A stretch of DNA of 64,000 nucleotides from Fodinibius sp. Rm-B-1B1-1. Its GTDB lineage: Bacteria; Bacteroidota; Rhodothermia; Balneolales; Balneolaceae. The notes below the pieces were generated by a model. That model worked only from the letters and a program-made list of their open reading frames with translations. It was not told where the DNA came from and did not search any database. The position numbers and the translations under genes were made by a program. The DNA is taken from contig NZ_JBCFYD010000001.1 in the NCBI RefSeq assembly GCF_038594945.1, positions 992,001 through 1,056,000 of the forward strand, written 5' to 3'. Below are positions 45,455-54,811 of this stretch, piece after piece (positions within the stretch are counted from its first letter, which is position 1; the number at the start of each line of letters is the position of its first letter).

Positions 45455-46192
45455 ATGACAAATATTGATGTGTTTTCATCAGCGCACTCGTTTAAAGAAG
45501 AAGATGTGCGCGACAAAACGGTGGTGATTATTGATGTGCTTCGCGCCAGCTCTACGATGGTAACAGCACTCCAAAACGGGGCAAAGGGGATTATTGCTGT
45601 TGGCGATATGGATGATGCCAGCAAGATATCACATAACCTTGATGCTAAAAGCTTTTTAATGAGCGGTGAAAAGGATGGGGTGACAATTGAGGGCTATGAT
45701 CTTGGGAATTCTCCTTTGGAGCATACCGAGGACGCTGTTAAGGGCAAGACAATAATCTTGAATACGACTAATGGTACTAAAGCGATACGCCGATGTAATC
45801 TGGCGGATCGTATTTTAGTAGGATCCTTTTTGAACCTTCGGGCCATAATAGAATACCTCGAAGATCTTGACGAAGAGGCTATTTTAGTTTGTGCCGGCTG
45901 GCGTGGACGTCTGTCGTTGGAGGATATGCTTTGTGCTGGGAATATTATTTACGAACTTTGTGAGGGTCAATTGTCTGCTGAGGCTCGTGATGGGGCAAAA
46001 GTGGCTTTTGGTCTTTATGAAAAATTTGGTGATGATATAGAGAATAGCATTAAATCATCTAATTATGCCGTTCGGCTTAAAGATATTGTAAGTGAAGATG
46101 ATCTCGTATATTGCTGTCAACGCAGTATAACACAGATTTTACCTGCACTTAATGAAGGAATAATTTCTGATATAAATGGCAAAGAACAGTAA
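45455..46192 (+). CDS. comB: 2-phosphosulfolactate phosphatase
   Basis: 245 residues of the ComB family: VVIIDVLRASSTMVTALQNGAKGI near 24-47, SGEKDGVTIEGYDLGNSPLE, ILNTTNGTKAI and LVCAGWRGRLSLEDMLCAGNI (in parts). ComB is a Mg-dependent phosphatase that makes sulfolactate; in methanogens it serves coenzyme M synthesis. In bacteria the route can lead to sulfopyruvate and cysteate, so it could feed sulfonolipid synthesis if the alpha-oxoamine synthase at 14745 prefers cysteate. That link is inference. Its 3' end overlaps ftsK by 17 bp, so the genes are translationally coupled. Confidence 0.9.
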   Translation: MTNIDVFSSAHSFKEEDVRDKTVVIIDVLRASSTMVTALQNGAKGIIAVGDMDDASKISHNLDAKSFLMSGEKDGVTIEGYDLGNSPLEHTEDAVKGKTIILNTTNGTKAIRRCNLADRILVGSFLNLRAIIEYLEDLDEEAILVCAGWRGRLSLEDMLCAGNIIYELCEGQLSAEARDGAKVAFGLYEKFGDDIENSIKSSNYAVRLKDIVSEDDLVYCCQRSITQILPALNEGIISDINGKEQ

Positions 46193-48749
46193 CTCAGGCG
46201 GATTTTTAGGCGGGCTTTCTGAATCCCGGAAAATGGAAATACTGGGAATACTGGTAATGGCAATTGGAGGTCTGTTTGGCTTCAGTATCGTTACCTATAA
46301 CCCGGCCGATTATACGCTTATACAATCACTTTCTACTGATAGCCTGTTTGCCTTAGATCAGGGGCCGGCGCTGCGTATCCAAAATGGATTGGGTGTGGTT
46401 GGAGCCTATTTAGCCCACTTTTTTGTATACCTGATGTTTGGCTATATGAGTATTATTATCCCTCTGGTTATTGTGGGTTATGGATGGTTCATTTTTCGCG
46501 ATCGGGATGTGAGCCAAATGCTTTGGCCTACGGCCTACGGTATCTGGAGTATGGTGTTGGTAGCATCAATTTTGGGCTGGCTTAATACTAATTACGAGTG
46601 GATCGAGTCGGTATGGAATGGGGCGGCGGGATTTTATATTGCTCGTATTCTCCAAAATATCACCGGTATTGGTTCAATAATTATTTTGAGCGTACTACTA
46701 TTGACGACGCTGTTGGCCCTGCTGGATCGTGATTTACAACATACGGTAGAACGGGTTAAAGAATGGATTGCCAATATCAAAGCTTCGTATGCAGATTGGA
46801 AACAGCGGCGTGCCGAAAAGCGAGAAGCCAAGCGAAAAAAGAAAGAAGCTCGTCAAAAGAAAAAAGAGCAACAGGCAGAGCAAGAAGAGGTTGAGAAGCA
46901 GCGCCGGGCCGAAAAAAGGATGCGTCAACAGGCTCAGCAATCTGAAAGCAATCAAGAACCATCACCCTCTAAAACAAAGCCGGAGCAGAAACAACACGAA
47001 CCGGAGCCTAAGTCAAAATCAATTGATGAGATTGTAGAAGAGTCGCATCAACAAGATATTGAGCGACGTAAACAGCAGCAGGAAGAGATACAATCCTTAG
47101 ACAATCGCCCCCGCGCTGATATTGAGAAAAAGAAGATTGCAGAAGACGAAGAGGACGATGTTGACATCTCGGTATATGTAGGGGAAGGGGATGAGCAGGC
47201 CGATGAAAAAGAACTTGATAAACAGAATAAAGATAAGGCCAAGGAAGTACCAAAAGTTCGCTATAAATTCCCTACGATTGATCTGCTGGATACGCCCCCA
47301 AATGAAGGGAATGAGGTGGATCTTGAAGAGATTAAGGAAAACAAGCGGATTATTCTTGACAAGTTGAAGCGCCATAATATCGAGATTCGCAGCATTAACG
47401 CGATTGTGGGTCCTACGGTTACGCTTTATGAGCTCGACCCGGCGCCAGATGTCAAAATTAGCAAAATTGAGAGCTATGCGAATGACTTGAAGATGGCGAC
47501 GGCAGCGAAGGGGTTGCGCATTATGGCGCCTATTCCCGGCCGGTCGGCGGTGGGGATTGAAGTGCCGAACGGGTCGCGCGAAACGGTGTTTATTAAGTCG
47601 GTGATTAACACCAAAAAGTTTGTAGAAAGTGATTATGAATTGCCGTTGGCCTTCGGGAAGACTATTGAGAATGAAGTATTCATGGTGGATCTGACTAAGA
47701 TGCCGCACTTGCTGATTGCCGGTGCGACGGGATCAGGTAAAACAGTAGGAATGAATACCATTATTACCTGTCTGTTATATAAGTGTCATCCCGATGATCT
47801 CAAGTTTGTGATGATCGATCCCAAGAAGATTGAGCTTTCGCTGTTCCAAAAGATCGAAGAACATTTTTTAGCGACCTTACCTGGTGCAGAGGAGCCGATT
47901 ATCACCGATACCTCTTCGGCGAAGGAAACGCTTGAAAGTCTCACCAAAGAGATGGATGAGCGCTATGATCTGCTCAAAGATGGTATGGTTCGGGATATTC
48001 GGGCTTATAACAAAAAGTTTGATAATGGAGAACTCGATGAGGACGAAGGGCATCGTCACCTGCCATATATTGTGGTGCTCATTGATGAGCTTGCTGATCT
48101 GATGATGACGGCGGGAAAAGATATTGAGGAACCGATTGCTCGATTGGCACAGTTGGCACGTGCTGTTGGAATTCACTTGGTGGTAGCGACGCAGCGTCCA
48201 TCGGTGAACGTTATTACAGGTACAATTAAAGCAAACTTCCCGGGACGAATTGCCTACCAGGTGGCATCAAAAGTAGATTCGCGCACTATTTTGGATACCG
48301 GTGGTGCCGATCAGCTTATTGGTCGTGGTGATATGTTGTTTACTAACGGCGGCGGGATGACACGTATCCAGAATGCATTTGTGTCCACAGAAGAAGTAGA
48401 AAAGATTACCGATTTTATTGGAAATCAGCTGGGATACAATAATAAGTATGAATTACCTGTTTTAGAGGATGAGACCTCGGCAAGTGGCGACATTCCTGAT
48501 CCCCTGGAAGATATTGACGAGCTTTTTGAAGCAGCTGCTAAGGTTATTGTACTACACCAGCAAGGATCGGTGTCACTACTGCAGCGAAAGTTAAAGATTG
48601 GTTACAACCGCGCTGGACGGATTGTTGATCAGCTGTATAATGCTGGGGTTGTAGGTCCATATCAGGGCAGTACGGCGCGCGATGTATTAGTTGAAGATGA
48701 AGAAGAATTAGAAGAATTATTGGATGACCTCGAAGAATTTGATCGATAA
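46176..48749 (+). CDS. ftsK: DNA translocase FtsK
   Basis: 857 residues. Four membrane segments occupy the first 190 residues. A highly charged linker at about 195-360 is rich in Lys, Arg, Glu and Gln, including long basic and acidic coiled runs. The RecA-like motor follows, with Walker A GATGSGKTVG (516-525, K522), Walker B VVLIDELADLM, and the C-terminal winged-helix gamma domain (VIVLHQQGSVSLLQRKL and GYNRAGRIVDQL) that recognises KOPS. FtsK anchors at the septum and pumps chromosome termini. The charged linker is longer on acidic residues than in gammaproteobacteria. It overlaps comB upstream by 17 bp and lolA downstream by 26 bp. Confidence 0.96.
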   Translation: MAKNSNSGGFLGGLSESRKMEILGILVMAIGGLFGFSIVTYNPADYTLIQSLSTDSLFALDQGPALRIQNGLGVVGAYLAHFFVYLMFGYMSIIIPLVIVGYGWFIFRDRDVSQMLWPTAYGIWSMVLVASILGWLNTNYEWIESVWNGAAGFYIARILQNITGIGSIIILSVLLLTTLLALLDRDLQHTVERVKEWIANIKASYADWKQRRAEKREAKRKKKEARQKKKEQQAEQEEVEKQRRAEKRMRQQAQQSESNQEPSPSKTKPEQKQHEPEPKSKSIDEIVEESHQQDIERRKQQQEEIQSLDNRPRADIEKKKIAEDEEDDVDISVYVGEGDEQADEKELDKQNKDKAKEVPKVRYKFPTIDLLDTPPNEGNEVDLEEIKENKRIILDKLKRHNIEIRSINAIVGPTVTLYELDPAPDVKISKIESYANDLKMATAAKGLRIMAPIPGRSAVGIEVPNGSRETVFIKSVINTKKFVESDYELPLAFGKTIENEVFMVDLTKMPHLLIAGATGSGKTVGMNTIITCLLYKCHPDDLKFVMIDPKKIELSLFQKIEEHFLATLPGAEEPIITDTSSAKETLESLTKEMDERYDLLKDGMVRDIRAYNKKFDNGELDEDEGHRHLPYIVVLIDELADLMMTAGKDIEEPIARLAQLARAVGIHLVVATQRPSVNVITGTIKANFPGRIAYQVASKVDSRTILDTGGADQLIGRGDMLFTNGGGMTRIQNAFVSTEEVEKITDFIGNQLGYNNKYELPVLEDETSASGDIPDPLEDIDELFEAAAKVIVLHQQGSVSLLQRKLKIGYNRAGRIVDQLYNAGVVGPYQGSTARDVLVEDEEELEELLDDLEEFDR

Positions 48750-49359
48750 ATTTTTGGCAATTCTTTTATTTGTTGGCGTTAGTTTGGGAGTGCCCCATTT
48801 GGCGGTGGGACAAGAAAATCCCTTTGCAGATTTAAAAGAAACCTTTGAAAATGGTGCCATCTTTAAGGCCGATTTCCATCATCAAACGGTGGATTCCTAT
48901 ACTCAGGATACGGTGGCCAGCGATGGAGAAATTTGGGTTGGCAAAAAACAATATAAGGTACAGTCAGGTCCGCAGACGGTAGTTGTGGATGGCAAGATAT
49001 CGAAAGTGTATGACCAGCGAAAAAATCGGGTGATTGTTAGTAAATATATACCTGAGGAAGATGATTTTGCTCCCTCCCGTATTTTAAATGGCGTTGATTC
49101 TACGTTTGTAGTACAAAAAGAGGAACGGCAGGGGGACGAAATTTATATCCGACTCACCTCGGACGACCCGTTTGCTATTTATCAAGAAGTGGAAATTTTT
49201 CTCTCGACAAAGTTAACACCAAAAAAAATTGTAGCAGTAGATCCGGCTGATAATGTGATTACTACGACCTTTGAAAAGGGAACATTTGTTGATTACAGCG
49301 ATGGTTTATTTTCGCTGGAGTATCCTGAGAATGCCGAACTCGTGGACATGCGAAATTGA
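48724..49359 (+). CDS. LolA-like outer-membrane lipoprotein carrier
   Basis: 211 residues. A signal peptide ends near GQE (residues 29-30). The rest fits the LolA/DUF4292-like periplasmic carrier fold: FENGAIFKADFHHQTVDSY, GEIWVGKKQYKVQSGPQTVVVDGKISKVYD and a late pattern LEIFLS/LTPKKIVAVDPADN. LolA shuttles lipoproteins from the LolCDE transporter to the outer membrane, here fitting the many lipoproteins in the window. The ATG at 48724 overlaps ftsK by 26 bp and gives a complete signal peptide. The gene lies in the ftsK-lolA order often seen in Bacteroidota. Confidence 0.82.
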   Translation: MTSKNLIDKFLAILLFVGVSLGVPHLAVGQENPFADLKETFENGAIFKADFHHQTVDSYTQDTVASDGEIWVGKKQYKVQSGPQTVVVDGKISKVYDQRKNRVIVSKYIPEEDDFAPSRILNGVDSTFVVQKEERQGDEIYIRLTSDDPFAIYQEVEIFLSTKLTPKKIVAVDPADNVITTTFEKGTFVDYSDGLFSLEYPENAELVDMRN

Positions 49360-49377
49360 AATACGACAGATAAATAA

Positions 49378-50409
49378 ATGGTTAAACGATTATTTAAGAT
49401 AGGGCTTGCATTATCATTGGGAGCTCTTTTTTTATGGTTGGCTTTTCGGAATGTTCAACTTCAAGAGGTTTGGGAGCATTCTAAAGGTATACAGTTTGGA
49501 TGGTTGGTGCCTTTTGCGATAGCGGCAATGTTTAGTCATATCTTCAGGGCCGAACGCTGGCGGCTGTTTATTGAGCAGGATAAAGAGGATCTCGATCGTA
49601 TTACCTTGATTTCAGGAGTGCTTGTTGGATACGTAATGAATTTGGTGGGGCCACGCTTTGGGGAGGTATCCCGACCGGTGTATGTAGGAAAAAAAGAAGG
49701 GCTGAGCAGCTCGAAATTAATGGGAACCATTGTGCTGGAGCGAATTATTGACGTTGCAGTGATGGCCTTTTTGATGGTAGTGGTTTCGGTATATGTTATT
49801 GCAGATTTGAATGTGCTGAGGCAGATTTTTGGAGATGAAACCATTAACTTTCTTACGAATGAGTCGAGTTTGCTAACCTACCTGTGGGTAATCTTTTTAT
49901 TTTTTGCAGTAGCTGGTGTGGGCTATATCTTGATGAAGTTGCTGCTGTTTTTAGGCACAAAGTTTGAGTTTCTTAACCAGTGGGTTTTTAAGGCAAAGAA
50001 GGCCTTTATCATGTTTAAAAACGGTTTGCTGGCAGCTCGTGATGTAGAGCGATGGTGGTTGTTTATCCTTTATACTATAATGATTTGGCTTTGCTACACC
50101 CTTATGACGTATATCCCGTTTTGGATGTTTGATATGCAGGAGGTTTTTGGGTTAGATATGCTGGATGCATTGGTGATTACGGTGATTTCAGCTATTGGAA
50201 TAGCGATTCCTTCTCCCGGAGGATTGGGTACCTATCACTATTTTGTCAAGCAATCATTATTGGTGCTTTTTGCTATTCCCGCCGTTACGGGTATTGCCTA
50301 CGCCACAGTTACGCACGGGGTTATGGTATTATTTGTCCTTAGCATTACGCCCATATTTTTATTTGTCGATAAATTACGTTCGACCAAGGCCGGTGATCCT
50401 GTTATTTGA
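49378..50409 (+). CDS. Lysylphosphatidylglycerol synthase transmembrane domain (UPF0104/AglD-like) protein
   Basis: 343 residues with about eight membrane segments: LFKIGLALSLGALFLWLAF, WLVPFAIAAMFSHIFRAERW, IDVAVMAFLMVVVSVYVI and others. The loop RAERWRLF and the segments GYVMNLVGPRFGEVSRP and AIGIAIPSPGGLGTYHYFVKQS are signatures of the LPG_synthase_TM (UPF0104) family, flippase-like proteins. No aminoacyl-transfer domain is attached. It may move a lipid or lipid-linked sugar. Gap to lolA is 18 bp, so it may share the ftsK transcript. Confidence 0.85.
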   Translation: MVKRLFKIGLALSLGALFLWLAFRNVQLQEVWEHSKGIQFGWLVPFAIAAMFSHIFRAERWRLFIEQDKEDLDRITLISGVLVGYVMNLVGPRFGEVSRPVYVGKKEGLSSSKLMGTIVLERIIDVAVMAFLMVVVSVYVIADLNVLRQIFGDETINFLTNESSLLTYLWVIFLFFAVAGVGYILMKLLLFLGTKFEFLNQWVFKAKKAFIMFKNGLLAARDVERWWLFILYTIMIWLCYTLMTYIPFWMFDMQEVFGLDMLDALVITVISAIGIAIPSPGGLGTYHYFVKQSLLVLFAIPAVTGIAYATVTHGVMVLFVLSITPIFLFVDKLRSTKAGDPVI

Positions 50410-50585
50410 TTGTTGAACCTACAATTGAAGGTCTTATTCGCAATTCTTACAGGTAATTTCCGTTATGGAAACAGACGGCTCTGAAAACAGTATAAAAAGG
50501 GCATAATTGAGACATTAAACGTTGCTAAAAAATTAGTACCTTAAATGCTGATTTTTGGGGACATCATTGAACCATTGATTATCAC

Positions 50586-52301
50586 ATGAAACGTATAGTA
50601 TTTGCTTTATTTACAATCCTCTTTGTAGCTGTTGTTGCAAGTCCGTTAATGGCGCAGCAAGAACAGGATACAGAATCATCTATGTTGCCGGAGATTGATC
50701 CACAGGATATAGAGATACGCAGCCAATTCCAGGCACGTTTTCCAGGATTGACTCGTCAACCTATATTGGGTTTTGACCCGAATCCAAGGGTTTATCAGAT
50801 TGACCCCAACCGGACCCCTTTTATGGAAACGCAGGAGCAAGTTCTGGCCAATCTGCCGGTGAGTCAGCTTAGCCGACCAGAGCCGCCCGAGCATATGGCT
50901 TTTGATTATGCAGACCCAAAGAATCTTTTTGCACGGTTAGGATTCGGGAGTTATGCAAGTCCCGAGGCAAAAGTTTGGGGTGTTAGCCATATTAATGAGA
51001 AAAGTTACATAGGGGGGGATATTGATTATTCTTCCTCTAACGGTCATCTTGACACTGAAAATAGCAGCTTCCGGTTTTTTGATGTCAATGCAGAATATGC
51101 TACTAAGATTAGTGAAAAAAGTCGGTTCGATATAACAGGGGGGGCAAAAAGTAGTTTCAACAATTTGTTTGATCTTCCGGCTACGAATATCCCAATAACC
51201 GCCCGGAAAGAGTATAACGGAATTCAGTTGGGGGCAGGATACCAGCATTTTAAAAATACGATAACCGGCTGGAAGGCCGATGCCAATATCCGTTATTATA
51301 ATATAGCTCTTACTGATGCTGATGTGTTCAATGGAGAAAGTGAGGAGCGGGTTTACAATGTTTCGCTTGCAAAGCGATGGGCGGGTAGTAGCCCAAATGA
51401 GACCTTTACAATTAAAGGAGGTGCGAAAGGGGGTAATTTTGAACATACTTCCAATGATGGTTCATGGATAACAGCTCAGTTCGGGGGGAGTTATGAACGA
51501 CTTTTCAATTACGCGACGAAGGTAACGGTGGATGCGAATGTCTACTATGCCCAGAATGAGTTTGAGGATTCGATCTATTTAGGGCCAGAAGTAACGGTAG
51601 AGCATCCCTTTTTAGATATGCTGACCCTGAAAGCGAAGGCAGGTGCGACCCCTTCGTTAAAAACATTAGAACAACTACATACCGAAAATCGATTTCTGAC
51701 AACTGGAAATGATTTGCGACATTCGTACCGCATGTATGGAAAGGCTGAGGCCATTGTGGAGTACGCCAGCTCGGGTAAATTTAACTTTGGATTCCAGTAT
51801 GAGGATATATCTAAATACCCGATTTTTATGCGTACAGTTAGGTTTCAGATAGGCGGTAGTGGAAATTCCACTTATGAATATTATGAGACATCCTATGCGG
51901 ATGCCTATAAAGTATCTGCTTACGCAAGTGTAGCCCAGGAAATAATTCAAGATAAGTTGAGGATAAACGGAAAGCTGTATTTGCAGTCTCCTAAAATTAA
52001 GGACGCTGATCGCATCCCATTTGAAGAAAAAGTAGGCGTTAACTCAGGTATTACCATTCGTCCGGTTAATGGGCTGTCATTTGAAGCATGGGCTGATTAT
52101 GTGGGACCGCGAAAGACATATACCACGGATGAAGAGGTGGACGGTTTTATAATGCTGGGTGGTCAGGCGGATGTACAAATTACGAAACGAATTGGAGCAT
52201 ATATTAAATTAGTGAATCTGTTAAATCAGGATTATGAGGTTTGGCAGGGATATACCGAACGACCTTTTCAAGCGTATGGCGGGGTAACAGTAAAGTTATA
52301 A
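50586..52301 (+). CDS. Outer-membrane beta-barrel protein, TonB-receptor-like without plug
   Basis: 571 residues. A signal peptide ends at LMA-QQ near 24. Residues 25-105 are proline-rich and lack any plug domain or TonB box. From about 107 alternating strands run to the end, e.g. LFARLGFGSYASPEAK, SYIGGDIDYSSSNGH and RFDITGGAKSSFNNLFD, finishing with the barrel end YGGVTVKL. The C-terminus KLVNLLNQDYEVWQGY resembles the last strands of TonB-dependent receptors. It probably is a barrel of a receptor or an assembly partner. It starts a tight block with two HU-like genes and exbBD-tonB, 6 bp before the next gene. Confidence 0.7.
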   Translation: MKRIVFALFTILFVAVVASPLMAQQEQDTESSMLPEIDPQDIEIRSQFQARFPGLTRQPILGFDPNPRVYQIDPNRTPFMETQEQVLANLPVSQLSRPEPPEHMAFDYADPKNLFARLGFGSYASPEAKVWGVSHINEKSYIGGDIDYSSSNGHLDTENSSFRFFDVNAEYATKISEKSRFDITGGAKSSFNNLFDLPATNIPITARKEYNGIQLGAGYQHFKNTITGWKADANIRYYNIALTDADVFNGESEERVYNVSLAKRWAGSSPNETFTIKGGAKGGNFEHTSNDGSWITAQFGGSYERLFNYATKVTVDANVYYAQNEFEDSIYLGPEVTVEHPFLDMLTLKAKAGATPSLKTLEQLHTENRFLTTGNDLRHSYRMYGKAEAIVEYASSGKFNFGFQYEDISKYPIFMRTVRFQIGGSGNSTYEYYETSYADAYKVSAYASVAQEIIQDKLRINGKLYLQSPKIKDADRIPFEEKVGVNSGITIRPVNGLSFEAWADYVGPRKTYTTDEEVDGFIMLGGQADVQITKRIGAYIKLVNLLNQDYEVWQGYTERPFQAYGGVTVKL

Positions 52302-52307
52302 TTACGA

Positions 52308-52499
52308 ATGGATAAAGAATTTTTACAGGCTTTTTCTGAAATCGTAAGGGAAGAAGTTTCTCGAAAAAATGACGTGTATCTGGAAGGGATTGGCCGATTT
52401 GCCTTTGAGCATCAGAAGCAGTTTCAAAAGCAGTTCGACAGCGGACGGGTTGTGATGATGCCGCCCAAAGACACCATCACATTTATTCCGGAAAATTAA
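52308..52499 (+). CDS. Short HU/IHF-like (CCDC81-type) domain protein
   Basis: 63 residues: an alpha-helical start (MDKEFLQAFSEIVREEVSRK), the strand motif VYLEGIGRFAFEHQ and the end MPPKDTITFIPEN. This fits a single HU-like fold of the prokaryotic CCDC81 type, minus the DNA-wrapping arm of true HU. It may bind DNA weakly or act as a dimer partner for the HU-SPOR protein, whose gene starts 8 bp later. I recognise no other homolog. It is compactly arranged inside the block and the frame is plainly real. Confidence 0.7.
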   Translation: MDKEFLQAFSEIVREEVSRKNDVYLEGIGRFAFEHQKQFQKQFDSGRVVMMPPKDTITFIPEN

Positions 52500-52507
52500 C
52501 TGGGGAT

Positions 52508-53629
52508 ATGACTATCGATAAAGAACAACTGATATCACTGCTTGAAGATAAAACGGGACTGGAGCGCGAGCAGGTTGAAGGACAGCTGTCTCAATTAATT
52601 GACCGAATTCGCAAAGCCGCTGAAGAAGGTAAAGACTTTGAGATTGAAGGGTTTGGGACTTTTAGCATGACGGAGGAGGGACTGCAATTTGCGCCTGCCG
52701 ATAAGCTGGAAACCGAGATCAATAATAAATATGCCGGGATGAAGCCCATCGAGCTTATCGGGGCTTTTAAGGAACCGGAAACGGATGAAGAGATTCCCGA
52801 GATTGATGTAGATGAAAGTAGTACTGATAGTGATGATAAATGGGCTCTGGATACTGATGCTATGAGTAATAGTGATGAGTCGGAAGATGAGGAATCTTTT
52901 GCTCCACAGAAACCTCAGCCAGTTTTAGATGAAACGAAATCGAATGAGGGCGAAGAACCCCAGCCTGTTGATTCCTCTGATGACTTAGAAGATGGAGCTG
53001 AGGAAGAAACTGTTTTAGAGGAGTTGGATCAGGAGTCTGCGAAAGAAAAAGTTGATTCTGCGGGTGAAAGAGTCGATGAAGAATCGGATGATTTACTGGG
53101 GACTATTTTAGTTGCAGCTGTCGTTGTCTTAGCTGTGGGAGTTGGTGGTTGGCTCACTTATGATTTGGGATTTTCTAATCAAGTTGTTGCCACAAATTCA
53201 ACAACTACAGAACAATCAACCAGTGATGATAAGAGGGCGGACACAGGGTTATCATCAGAATCTGAAGAAACAGGTGAGAACATTTCGGAACCTGAGCAGC
53301 AAACACAAGTACCAAATGGGGGCGAAACAGAGCAGTCTTCCGAGCCGGAACAGGAACAATATGGATTATTAGGTGAGGCCAACGATGGGATTAGCAATGG
53401 GTATACCATTGTGGTTCACTCACTCCGTGATCGACAAACGGCCGAACAGAATCGCCAACGATTACAGGAAGATGGTTATCGAGCATTAATCAACCATGCA
53501 AAAATTCAAGGTGTTACGTATTATCGTGTGGGAATTGGGCAGTTTGAAACCGTGGATGATGCACAAGAAGCTCTGTCTGATATCCCGAAGCGATTCCGAG
53601 GCAACAATTTCATAAAGCGAATTCAATAA
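52508..53629 (+). CDS. HU-like domain, transmembrane, SPOR-domain fusion protein
   Basis: 373 residues with three parts. Residues 1-90 match an HU/CCDC81-type fold (LISLLEDKTGLEREQVEG, DFEIEGFGTFSM, FKEP). Residues 90-196 are acidic and disordered. One membrane helix lies at about 197-217 (LGTILVAAVVVLAVGVGG). After an acidic linker, residues 300-373 form a SPOR domain (YTIVVHSLRDRQTAEQNR, YYRVGIGQFETVDDAQ). The HU part would be cytosolic and the SPOR part periplasmic, binding denuded septal glycans. This suggests a bridge between nucleoid and division site; the location two genes from ftsK fits. Similar HU-SPOR fusions exist in Bacteroidota as far as I recall. Confidence 0.8.
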   Translation: MTIDKEQLISLLEDKTGLEREQVEGQLSQLIDRIRKAAEEGKDFEIEGFGTFSMTEEGLQFAPADKLETEINNKYAGMKPIELIGAFKEPETDEEIPEIDVDESSTDSDDKWALDTDAMSNSDESEDEESFAPQKPQPVLDETKSNEGEEPQPVDSSDDLEDGAEEETVLEELDQESAKEKVDSAGERVDEESDDLLGTILVAAVVVLAVGVGGWLTYDLGFSNQVVATNSTTTEQSTSDDKRADTGLSSESEETGENISEPEQQTQVPNGGETEQSSEPEQEQYGLLGEANDGISNGYTIVVHSLRDRQTAEQNRQRLQEDGYRALINHAKIQGVTYYRVGIGQFETVDDAQEALSDIPKRFRGNNFIKRIQ

Positions 53630-53649
53630 CAGAACGGTAATAAAACATT

Positions 53650-54387
53650 ATGCAAGCTTTATTCTTTTTTTTAGTACAAGCACAATCTGATACCACTGCT
53701 GCCGCTGATACGTTAAGCATGGCAGCACAAGAAGAAAACATGTCAATGTTTGAGCTACTGGCCGAAGGGGGAGTGCTTATGATTCCATTGTTTCTCCTTT
53801 CGATTGTAGCCATCTACGTAATTGCAGAGCGTTGGCGCTCGCTGAATAATGCTCGCATCGAGATTGATGGTTTTTTGCGATCTGTTGAAGGCATGCTTAA
53901 AGATGGGGACCGCCAACGTGCCTTAACCTATTGTGATGGTATCGATAAGCCGCTTGCCCGTATTTTAAAAGCCGGTATTCGTCGGTTAGGTCGCCCTATA
54001 CGGGATATTGAAGATGCGATTGGCAATGCCGGAAAAAAAGAAATTTATCATCTCGAAAAACGGATGAACTGGCTGGCAACAATCGCTGGTGTAGCTCCAT
54101 TAATCGGTTTTACCGGGACCGTTACCGGGATGATTGAGGCGTTTATGGATATTCAGTCGTTGCAGGGAAATGTAAATCCAAGTGTACTGGCCGGAGGTAT
54201 TTGGGAAGCGCTTATTACGACTGCTACCGGACTTATCGTGGGTATTATCGCATACGGATTTTATAACTTTTTGCTGGGTAAAATTAATCGCATGGTTCAT
54301 GAGCTGGAAAATGCATCTGCCGATTTTGTAGATATGCTTCAGGCCCCATCAAACAAGAAGGATAAAGAACGACAGAAGGTAGGATAA
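53650..54387 (+). CDS. MotA/TolQ/ExbB proton channel family protein
   Basis: 245 residues with three membrane segments: LLAEGGVLMIPLFLLSIVAIYVIAERW, IAGVAPLIGFTGTVTGMIEAF and ALITTATGLIVGIIAYGFYNFLL (in parts). The TolQ/ExbB signature is the long cytosolic loop (RRLGRPIRDIEDAIGNAGKKEIYHLEKR) plus the VAPLIGFTGTVTGMI segment. It converts the proton gradient into motion of TonB together with the ExbD-like protein, whose ATG lies 1 bp after this stop. A membrane-proximal stretch of Ala and Thr precedes the first helix. Confidence 0.92.
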   Translation: MQALFFFLVQAQSDTTAAADTLSMAAQEENMSMFELLAEGGVLMIPLFLLSIVAIYVIAERWRSLNNARIEIDGFLRSVEGMLKDGDRQRALTYCDGIDKPLARILKAGIRRLGRPIRDIEDAIGNAGKKEIYHLEKRMNWLATIAGVAPLIGFTGTVTGMIEAFMDIQSLQGNVNPSVLAGGIWEALITTATGLIVGIIAYGFYNFLLGKINRMVHELENASADFVDMLQAPSNKKDKERQKVG

Positions 54388-54388
54388 T

Positions 54389-54799
54389 ATGGATTTCCGA
54401 AAAGATGACGAACGGATGGAGCCATTGACGCTGTTTTCACAGTCGTCGTTGACAGATATTGTCTTGTTGCTCCTGATCTTTTTTCTGTTGACGTCTTCGT
54501 TTGTAACTAACTTTGGGATTAAAGTAGATATTCCGAAAGCAGAAACGGGAGCACAGACTGAGGCACAGTTTATTACCGTTGCGGTTACAAAAGATGGTCA
54601 ATTTTTTGTTGACGGTGAGCCGACAGCTAATGGAATGTTAGCTTCAACATTGCGTAAAGCAAAAAATAACAATCAGCAGGCTACACTCGTTTTACGAGCA
54701 GATAAAGACGCAATTATTGATAATGCGGTTCGGGTTATGAACATTGCCAAAGCCCTGGATTTACGAATTATAATGGCAACGGAACAGGGATCCCGATAA
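54389..54799 (+). CDS. ExbD/TolR family biopolymer transport protein
   Basis: 136 residues. The single membrane helix (LTDIVLLLLIFFLLTSSFV) carries the key Asp in the motif SLTDIVLLLLIFF, as in ExbD/TolR, which takes the proton. The periplasmic domain (FITVAVTKDGQFFVDGEPT, LVLRADKDAIIDNAVRVMNIAKALD) has the expected STAC-like alpha/beta fold. Partner of the ExbB-like and TonB-like proteins on either side, spaced 1 bp and 12 bp. Confidence 0.92.
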   Translation: MDFRKDDERMEPLTLFSQSSLTDIVLLLLIFFLLTSSFVTNFGIKVDIPKAETGAQTEAQFITVAVTKDGQFFVDGEPTANGMLASTLRKAKNNNQQATLVLRADKDAIIDNAVRVMNIAKALDLRIIMATEQGSR

Positions 54800-54811
54800 G
54801 GATAGAGCAGA

